Positions 7,901 to 11,204 of a stretch of DNA of 11,204 bases are shown here, piece by piece. Under the pieces are notes generated by a model. The model was given only the letters and a program-made list of their open reading frames with translations. It ran no database searches and was not told the origin of the DNA. The stretch's first letter is position 1. Each line of letters starts with the position of its first letter. Made by a program: the position numbers and the translations under genes. Source of the DNA: Rubritepida sp. (GTDB taxonomy: Bacteria > Pseudomonadota > Alphaproteobacteria > Acetobacterales > Acetobacteraceae); assembly GCA_022843345.1 (NCBI GenBank), contig JALHNW010000029.1, positions 1-11,204 on the forward strand, in the 5' to 3' direction.

Positions 7901-10187
7901 CATCACGCTGCGCAACATCGAGACGGTGACCGGCGGCGCGGGGGCGGACGACGTCACCCTGGGCACGACCATGGTGGGCGGCACGGTGGACCTGGCCGGC
8001 GGCGCGGACGCGCTGCGCCTGGCCGGCGGCCTCAACCGCCTCACGGTCCGCAACGTCGAGACGCTGCTGGGCGGCGCCGACGCCGACGACGTGACGGTCG
8101 CCACGGCGATGGCGGGCGGCACGATGGACCTCGGCGCGGGCAACGACATCCTGCGCCTGGCCAACACTCCCAACGCCGTGACGATCCACGGCGTGGAGAC
8201 GCTGGCGGGCAGCGGCGGCGTGGACGACATCACCCTGGGCCACGCCGTGTCCGGCTTCACCGCCGACCTGTCCTCCGGGCTCGACATCATGCGCCTGGCG
8301 GCGGGGACCAACACCCTGACGCTGACCAACGCCGACACCATCATCGGCAACTCGGGCGACGACCGCATCGCCATCCTGGGCAACACCACGGCGACGATCC
8401 AAGGCGGCGGCGGGACGGACACGGTGACGCTCTCGGCCGGCACTCGCGTCGTCCTGTCGGACGTGGAGGTCTTCACCGGCAGCGGCGCGGCGGACGACGT
8501 CACCGTCGCCTCCGCCGCCTCGGGTGCCACGCTCGACCTCGGCCTGGGGGCGGACCGGCTGACGCTGGCCACCACGGCCGCCGTCTCCGTCACCGTCTCG
8601 GGTGCCGAGACCATCACCGGCGGCGCGGCGGCGGAGCAGGTGACGCTGCGCACCGCCCTCGCCGGCGGCACCCAGGTGGATTTGGGCGCGGGCGCGGACC
8701 GGCTGCAGCTGGCCAACGCGGCCAACGTGACGCTGCTGCGCAACGTCGAGACGGTGCTGGGCGGCACGGCGGCGGACGACGTGACGCTCGCCACCTCCGC
8801 GGTGGCCGGGCACGCGGTGGACCTGGGCGCGGGCGCCGACACGCTGCGCCTCACCGGGGCCACGGCGAACGTGCTCTCGGTCTCCAACGTCGAGACGCTG
8901 CTGATCAGCGGCATGTCGGCGGACGCCATCACCTACGCCACCGCCCTGGCGGGCGGCAGCGCGGACCTGGGCGGGGGCGCCGACGTGCTGCGCCTGGCGA
9001 ACGGGGCCAACACGCTGACGGTCCGCGGCGTCGAGACGCTGTTCGGCGGCGGGGCCAACGACGACGTGACGGTCGCCGCCGCCTCCTCGGGCGCGGTGTT
9101 CGACATGGGCGCGGGCACGGACGTGCTGCGCCTGGCGAACGGGGGCTACCTGTCCGTCTCCGTCGCCAATGCCGAGGCGGTCTTCGGCGGCGCCTCCGAC
9201 GAGCTGGTGACCATGACCACGGCCCTGTCGGGCGCGGCGGTGGACCTGGGCGGCGGCAATGACCGGCTGGTGCTGGCCAACGCCGCCAACACGGCGATCC
9301 TGCGCAACGTGGAGACGGTGACCGGCGGCACGGCGGCCGACGACATTACCCTCGCCGCGGCGCTGGCCAACGGCCAGGTGGACCTCGGCGCGGGGGCCGA
9401 CATCCTGCGCATGTCCAGCGGGCCCAACAGCCTGACGCTGCGCAACGTGGAGACGGTGTTCGGCGGGGCTGCGGCCGACACCATCACCTTCGCCACCACG
9501 CTGGCCGGCGGCCGGGTGGACCTGGGCGGCGGGGCCGACCGGGTCCAGCTCGCCAACGGGGCGAACGGCGTCACCCTGCTCAACGTCGAGGTGGTGATGG
9601 GCAATGGCGGGACGGACGACGTGACGCTGGGCACCGCCGCCGCCGGCACCACGCTGGACCTGGGCGGGGGCGCGGACATCCTGCGGCTGGGCAACTTCGC
9701 CAACACGCTGTCGGTGGCCAATGCCGAGACGGTCATCGGCGGCGCGCTGGACGACCGGATCACCGTCACGGGCGGCTTCGGCGCGCGCGTCGAGGGTGGG
9801 CTGGGCAACGACGTGCTGGTCGGCGGCGGCGGCGGCGACCGGCTGCTGGGCGGCGCGGGCCGCGACACCATGACGGGCGGCACGGGGGGCGACCACTTCG
9901 CCTTCCGCTCGGCGGCGGATTCCTCCGCCGGGACGCCGGACCTCATCACCGACTTCAACTCGGTGCTGGGCGACCGCATCGCCTTCGAGGGGATGGGGAG
10001 CGGCGCGGGCTTCGCCTATCGCGGCGCGGGTGCCTTCACGAAGGGAAGCGTCGCGCAGGCCCGCTTCACCGACAGCACCGACCGGCTGGAAGTGGACTTC
10101 AACGGCGACGCGGTGGCCGACCTGGCGGTGACGCTGCAAGGCGTGTCCATCAGCAACCTCTCCTCCGCCAGCTTCCTCTGGGGGTGA
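4929..10187 (+). CDS. Giant RTX-type repeat protein with carbohydrate-active-like N-terminal region, probable type I secretion substrate
   Basis: The product has 1752 residues with no N-terminal signal peptide. Residues 1-225 are beta-rich and include FGQTFLAGDLPAG (38-50) and INGVDVPVQVDAK (57-69) followed by NADGSVKFAVLS (72-83). This resembles the RIFT-barrel domain that opens PcRGLX/YetA-like (PL26-related) proteins. Residues 226-665 are helix-rich and tryptophan-rich, with DWSSGWGVDRAHQPE (396-410), FLPYVMTGERAYLDTLMAQ (413-431) and NGNQVRTSAWSLRQVENAAW (453-472), like an alpha/alpha toroid. I know these only by resemblance, so lyase or hydrolase activity is unproven. Residues 692-1618 hold about 20 tandem units. 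Residues 1623-1658 are four canonical RTX nonapeptides, and the C-terminus is serralysin-like. It should be exported in one step by a type I system and fold in calcium outside the cell. Likely roles are matrix adhesin or matrix-acting enzyme. No type I transporter gene is in the window. The start ATG 4929 follows a purine-rich ribosome-binding site; codon use matches the neighbours. Confidence 0.9.
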   Translation: MSGTVLKPEMTSLVATDVTGVIFQNAGAATLGAGVATFGQTFLAGDLPAGATLVARINGVDVPVQVDAKTFNADGSVKFAVLSVERPALAAGETAEVALRVDAAGPVAGPAMDLAAALDGRSLAVDITPSGGATVTVDGIAALKAALADGTASFWQQGALATEARVVVDLPGSQRLVFDITVFKDGEFSATVGFNNDEAMAATGGTVTYEAVVRLDGVEVDREVVRQAQYQNWHATYASGEVDGGQGLGDQSAGWLNIQHDIPYLQASGAVAQYDLTIGVNEGLLAKWATMADGSGWGEPLASNGITTSMGNTGGREDIGILTAGNTGWLITQDARAAEYALGQADAAAGVPWNMWDAANGTWLNTDNYPKLWTDARGGTGRPGDANSGGLTQQLDWSSGWGVDRAHQPELSFLPYVMTGERAYLDTLMAQASNTIMSTWNVPRQYGDALIVNGNQVRTSAWSLRQVENAAWAAPEGSEEQAYFQSISDKNWSWLVSKIPEWTAMQGEAHGWVPGAYGTAGSMAPWQQDYFASTTIAAASRGNADALTFLKWQSNFLVGRFMQEENGFNTNDGAAYNLAISPTTSSIPYTTWAKIGAQTVARGQSNGDGWPAGEYARLAGATLAGIHLLTGSTEALDAYKMMVLNSANGMNEATYAQNPQYAVTIPGLYSGVISGTAGDDVVEPRSGGPTLRIDLGDGFDTMTLGTGNNAGEVRNTEILLGKAGADAITLTAAAGGSFVDLGAGADTLTLAGGRVTVTNVERIVGGAGADDVILMDRLAAGAQLDLGGGADAVRLANGGNVALLRNVETVTGGDGADDISMAPSLGGLVGAVVDLGAGADTLRLASSSSNSLSVSNVETLIGNNGADEVTLLTAAAGASVDLAGGADTLRLADGANTLTVRNVEVLVGGAGADDVTGATVGANARFDLGAGVDVLRLAVASGLLPVQVANTETILGAGATEALTLLTAADGALVDLAGGTDSIRLADGANRITLRNIETVTGGAGADDVTLGTTMVGGTVDLAGGADALRLAGGLNRLTVRNVETLLGGADADDVTVATAMAGGTMDLGAGNDILRLANTPNAVTIHGVETLAGSGGVDDITLGHAVSGFTADLSSGLDIMRLAAGTNTLTLTNADTIIGNSGDDRIAILGNTTATIQGGGGTDTVTLSAGTRVVLSDVEVFTGSGAADDVTVASAASGATLDLGLGADRLTLATTAAVSVTVSGAETITGGAAAEQVTLRTALAGGTQVDLGAGADRLQLANAANVTLLRNVETVLGGTAADDVTLATSAVAGHAVDLGAGADTLRLTGATANVLSVSNVETLLISGMSADAITYATALAGGSADLGGGADVLRLANGANTLTVRGVETLFGGGANDDVTVAAASSGAVFDMGAGTDVLRLANGGYLSVSVANAEAVFGGASDELVTMTTALSGAAVDLGGGNDRLVLANAANTAILRNVETVTGGTAADDITLAAALANGQVDLGAGADILRMSSGPNSLTLRNVETVFGGAAADTITFATTLAGGRVDLGGGADRVQLANGANGVTLLNVEVVMGNGGTDDVTLGTAAAGTTLDLGGGADILRLGNFANTLSVANAETVIGGALDDRITVTGGFGARVEGGLGNDVLVGGGGGDRLLGGAGRDTMTGGTGGDHFAFRSAADSSAGTPDLITDFNSVLGDRIAFEGMGSGAGFAYRGAGAFTKGSVAQARFTDSTDRLEVDFNGDAVADLAVTLQGVSISNLSSASFLWG
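7002..9782 (+). repeat. About 20 tandem 46-48-residue units inside the giant protein
   Basis: The units start at DLG-type motifs with a mean spacing near 140 bp. The typical first half reads DLGxGADxLRLANGxNxLT and the second half RNVExVxGGxxADDVTLxTA. Each unit therefore has two RTX-like turns (GAGAD and GGAGADD) about 24 residues apart, instead of the classical back-to-back nonapeptides. Unit starts read by eye: about 7002, 7141, 7278, 7425, 7563, 7701, 7845, 7983, 8121, 8262, 8394, 8529, 8676, 8814, 8961, 9096, 9237, 9378, 9516 and 9651. The unit near 8394 (TIQGGGGTDTVTLSAG) is the most divergent. The units differ in DNA sequence, so this is an old, diverged array and not a fresh expansion. 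Confidence 0.85.
9795..10184 (+). other. Classical RTX nonapeptides and serralysin-type C-terminal export domain
   Basis: Residues 1623-1658 are four consecutive nonapeptides: GGLGNDVLV, GGGGGDRLL, GGAGRDTMT and GGTGGDHFA. They fit the GGxGxDxUx calcium-binding beta-roll pattern. They continue into FAFRSAADSSAGTPDLITDF and GDRIAFEG (about 1657-1690), the typical peptidase M10 serralysin C-terminal arrangement (DxFxF, then DxIxDF, then DxIxF). The last residues are SFLWG. This region in related proteins carries the uncleaved type I secretion signal. Confidence 0.85.
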
Positions 10188-10196
10188 GAATCGCGA

Positions 10197-10224
10197 CGCC
10201 CCGGGCCGTTGCCGGCCCGGGGCG
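10197..10224. terminator. Strong GC hairpin between convergent genes
   Basis: A perfect 12-bp stem pairs CGCCCCGGGCCG with CGGCCCGGGGCG across a TTGC loop. It lies in the 64-bp gap between the stop of the giant-protein gene (10187) and the stop of the minus-strand PEP-CTERM gene (10252). Its position fits a bidirectional terminator for both transcripts. There is no T-run on either side, so a pure intrinsic mechanism is uncertain. Confidence 0.6.
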
Positions 10225-10251
10225 CCAACCGCCCGCCCTGGGGGTGCAGTG

Positions 10252-10854
10252 TCAGGCGCGGCCGGGCATGGCGTTGCGGCGGCGCAGCGCGGCGCCGAGG
10301 CCGAGCAGGCCGACGCCCATCAGCGCCAGCGAGGCCGGCGTCGGCACCGAGACGAAGCTGGACGAGAAGGTGGTGCTGGCGAGGTTGATCATCTGGGTGG
10401 TGAGGGCGAAGACCGCCCGCGTGTCCTCGAAGCCGGCCAGCCGGAAGATGCCGGTGCCGACGATGGAGATGCCGCCGCCATTGGTGCCCGGCAGGAAGCT
10501 GACCACCGGACCCGAATCCACGATGAACTGCAGGGTCTGGCCGTTCTGGGTCAGGCTCCACCACAGGCCCGCGGTCGGCGCGGCGGGGTTGTAGCTGATC
10601 GGGTTGGCGTTGCGGACCACGCAGTCGTCGCAGGTGTCGAACAGGGCGGCGATGGGGCCGTTCAGGGCGCCCACGTCGCTGCGGCCCAGCGGGCTGTCCG
10701 GGGTGCCCAGGCCGAAGGTGATGGTCTGCGCCACCCGGTTCACCCGCACCGGGCCGTCGAGGGAAATGTCCCCGCCGATCATCGCCGCCACCGCGGCAGC
10801 CGGCATGCCCAACCCGAGGAGCAGCACCAGGAACATGGTCCGGATCGTCGTCAT
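10252..10854 (-). CDS. Small secreted protein with PEP-CTERM-like sorting signal (variant PTPAS motif)
   Basis: The product has 200 residues. The N-terminus is a Sec signal peptide (MTTIRTMFLVLLLGLGMPAA, then AVAA), with likely cleavage around residue 24. The mature part has no recognised enzymatic domain. It is rich in Gly, Thr and Ser, with a CDDC pair (Cys75, Cys78) and beta-type stretches such as LQFIVDSGPVVSF. The C-terminus is tripartite as in exosortase substrates: PTPAS (171-175), a hydrophobic segment LALMGVGLLGLGAAL (176-190) and a basic cluster RRR (191-193). The motif has Thr where Glu is usual. It would cross the inner membrane by Sec and be processed by exosortase A, consistent with the EPS genes upstream. 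ATG 10854 is chosen over GTG 10857 because AGGAG at 10861-10865 lies 6 nt from the ATG but only 3 nt from the GTG. A sigma-54 promoter precedes it. Function unknown. Confidence 0.85.
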   Translation of the reverse strand: MTTIRTMFLVLLLGLGMPAAAVAAMIGGDISLDGPVRVNRVAQTITFGLGTPDSPLGRSDVGALNGPIAALFDTCDDCVVRNANPISYNPAAPTAGLWWSLTQNGQTLQFIVDSGPVVSFLPGTNGGGISIVGTGIFRLAGFEDTRAVFALTTQMINLASTTFSSSFVSVPTPASLALMGVGLLGLGAALRRRNAMPGRA

Positions 10855-10860
10855 CACTCT

Positions 10861-10865
10861 CTCCT
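10861..10865 (-). promoter_or_regulatory. Ribosome-binding site that decides the PEP-CTERM protein start
   Basis: On the minus strand AGGAG is followed by AGAGTG and then ATG. The 6-nt spacing favours ATG 10854 over the in-frame GTG at 10857. Confidence 0.7.
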
Positions 10866-10896
10866 AGAGGTCAGAGCCGTATGGTATGACCCGTCA

Positions 10897-10912
10897 TGCA
10901 AGCACCGTGCCA
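10897..10912 (-). promoter_or_regulatory. Sigma-54 (RpoN) -24/-12 promoter of the PEP-CTERM protein gene
   Basis: The minus strand reads TGGCACGGTGCTTGCA. This matches the RpoN consensus TGGCACG-N4-TTGCA at every conserved position, with GG and GC exactly 10 nt apart. The predicted transcript start is near 10886, giving a leader of about 30 nt before ATG 10854. It lies correctly oriented upstream of a PEP-CTERM gene. PrsK/PrsR with RpoN is known to activate PEP-CTERM genes in Zoogloea, which fits. The regulator genes are not in the window. Confidence 0.85.
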
Positions 10913-10919
10913 GTGAGGC

Positions 10920-10958
10920 GGATCAAGGGTTTGCATGCAATTCCTGGAACATTGATCC
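10920..10958. promoter_or_regulatory. Cluster of nested dyads, candidate regulator-binding site
   Basis: Three symmetric elements sit within 39 bp: an outer inverted repeat GGATCAA (10920-10926) / TTGATCC (10952-10958), a perfect palindrome TTGCATGCAA (10931-10940), and TTCCTGGAA (10941-10949). The outer half-sites are 32 bp apart, about three helical turns. Relative to the predicted sigma-54 start the cluster lies at about -34 to -72, closer than a classical enhancer. It also lies 72-110 bp upstream of the divergent gene at 11031, so it could serve either gene. Confidence 0.5.
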
Positions 10959-11030
10959 ATGGCATGTAAAATTTCCTGACGCCTCCGCCGCTTGTCCCGC
11001 CGCGCCGTCCTTGGCATCGAGGCCACGCCC

Positions 11031-11204
11031 ATGCCCGCCCCCCGCTGCCTGCTCGTCGCCCAGACCTTTCCGCCCCTCCTGGGCGGCTCGGCCGGGGTGC
11101 ATGCGGCGCTGGCCCGCCACGCCGGCGGGGCCGTCGCCGTGCTGGCCGCGCGCCGCGACCACCGGACGGGGGAGGAATACCCCGGCTGGAGGGCGGCGGA
11201 TGCG
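11031..11204 (+). CDS. Glycosyltransferase, family 4-like (3' end outside window)
   Basis: Only the first 58 codons are present and the frame is open to the right edge. The protein begins MPAPRCLLVAQTFPPLLGGS and continues AGVHAALARHAGGAVAVLAA. The pattern (short beta strand, then FPP..GG, then a helix 'GVHAALARH', then a second strand VAVLAA) is the usual N-terminal Rossmann opening of GT-B fold, GT4-type sugar transferases. It would be cytoplasmic and add a sugar from a nucleotide donor during polysaccharide repeat-unit assembly, consistent with the EPS genes upstream. ATG 11031 is preceded by GAGG at 11019-11022 with 8-nt spacing. The gene diverges from the minus-strand PEP-CTERM gene, with a 176-bp shared upstream region. 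The donor- and acceptor-binding half is missing, so the exact family is uncertain. Confidence 0.65.
   Translation, partial: MPAPRCLLVAQTFPPLLGGSAGVHAALARHAGGAVAVLAARRDHRTGEEYPGWRAADA

Noticed and set aside
7002..9782. Regular repeats as a possible CRISPR array or DNA satellite
   Set aside because: The period of about 140 bp is a multiple of three, the units are diverged in DNA but conserved in protein, and the frame is open throughout, so it is a protein repeat.
6890..9979. Minus-strand Ser/Pro/Ala-rich frames of 680 and 277 codons opposite the repeats
   Set aside because: Their periodicity simply follows the coding repeats on the plus strand, and they lack domains or start signals.
4779..10139. 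A 1786-codon open frame on the minus strand, antisense to nearly the whole giant gene
   Set aside because: It mirrors the codon bias and repeats of the plus-strand gene: the translation is monotonous His/Gln/Arg/Gly/Val-rich text with no domain. The plus strand has clear domains and RTX motifs.
10923..11162. Minus-strand 79-codon frame at the right edge
   Set aside because: It overlaps the divergent regulatory region and the start of the glycosyltransferase-like gene, and its Gly/Ala/Arg/Gln-rich translation looks like a shadow.

Overview
The window is very GC-rich, compactly coded DNA with strongly GC-biased third positions. Together with the gene content this suggests an alphaproteobacterium, plausibly Acetobacteraceae/Roseomonas-like; the taxon is inferred from composition and protein style, not proven. 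It is part of an exopolysaccharide locus of the XrtA (exosortase A)/PEP-CTERM type, joined to a giant repeat protein that looks exported by type I secretion.

Region 1 (1-4541, plus strand) is a tight cluster of four genes whose order matches the conserved block seen beside exosortase in EPS-producing Proteobacteria: an outer-membrane beta-barrel protein (5' end cut by the window), an ExeA/GspA-like AAA ATPase, a polysaccharide deacetylase whose GTG start overlaps the ATPase stop, and a FemAB/GNAT-like protein starting 4 nt after the deacetylase. The sorting enzyme (XrtA), the chain-length protein, the kinase and most glycosyltransferases are not in the window.

Region 2 (4542-4928) is a 387-bp gap, visibly more AT-rich than its surroundings and holding several hairpins. 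It separates the EPS cluster from a 5.26-kb gene (4929-10187). The 1752-residue product has no signal peptide. Its roughly 690-residue N-terminal part resembles a beta-barrel plus helical-toroid carbohydrate-active architecture. About twenty tandem units of roughly 46 residues follow, then four classical RTX nonapeptides and a serralysin-type C-terminal export domain.

Region 3 (10188-11030) begins with a 12-bp hairpin between convergent genes. A 200-residue minus-strand protein follows, with an N-terminal signal peptide and a C-terminal PEP-CTERM-like sorting signal of the variant PTPAS form. Its upstream region carries a full consensus sigma-54 promoter and a cluster of nested dyads. This fits the RpoN-dependent control of PEP-CTERM genes described in floc-forming bacteria.

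Region 4 (11031-11204) is the first 58 codons of a plus-strand gene whose product starts like a family 4-type glycosyltransferase. As a whole the locus would build and modify an exopolysaccharide, and two surface proteins on different export routes (type I, and Sec plus exosortase) are encoded beside it.
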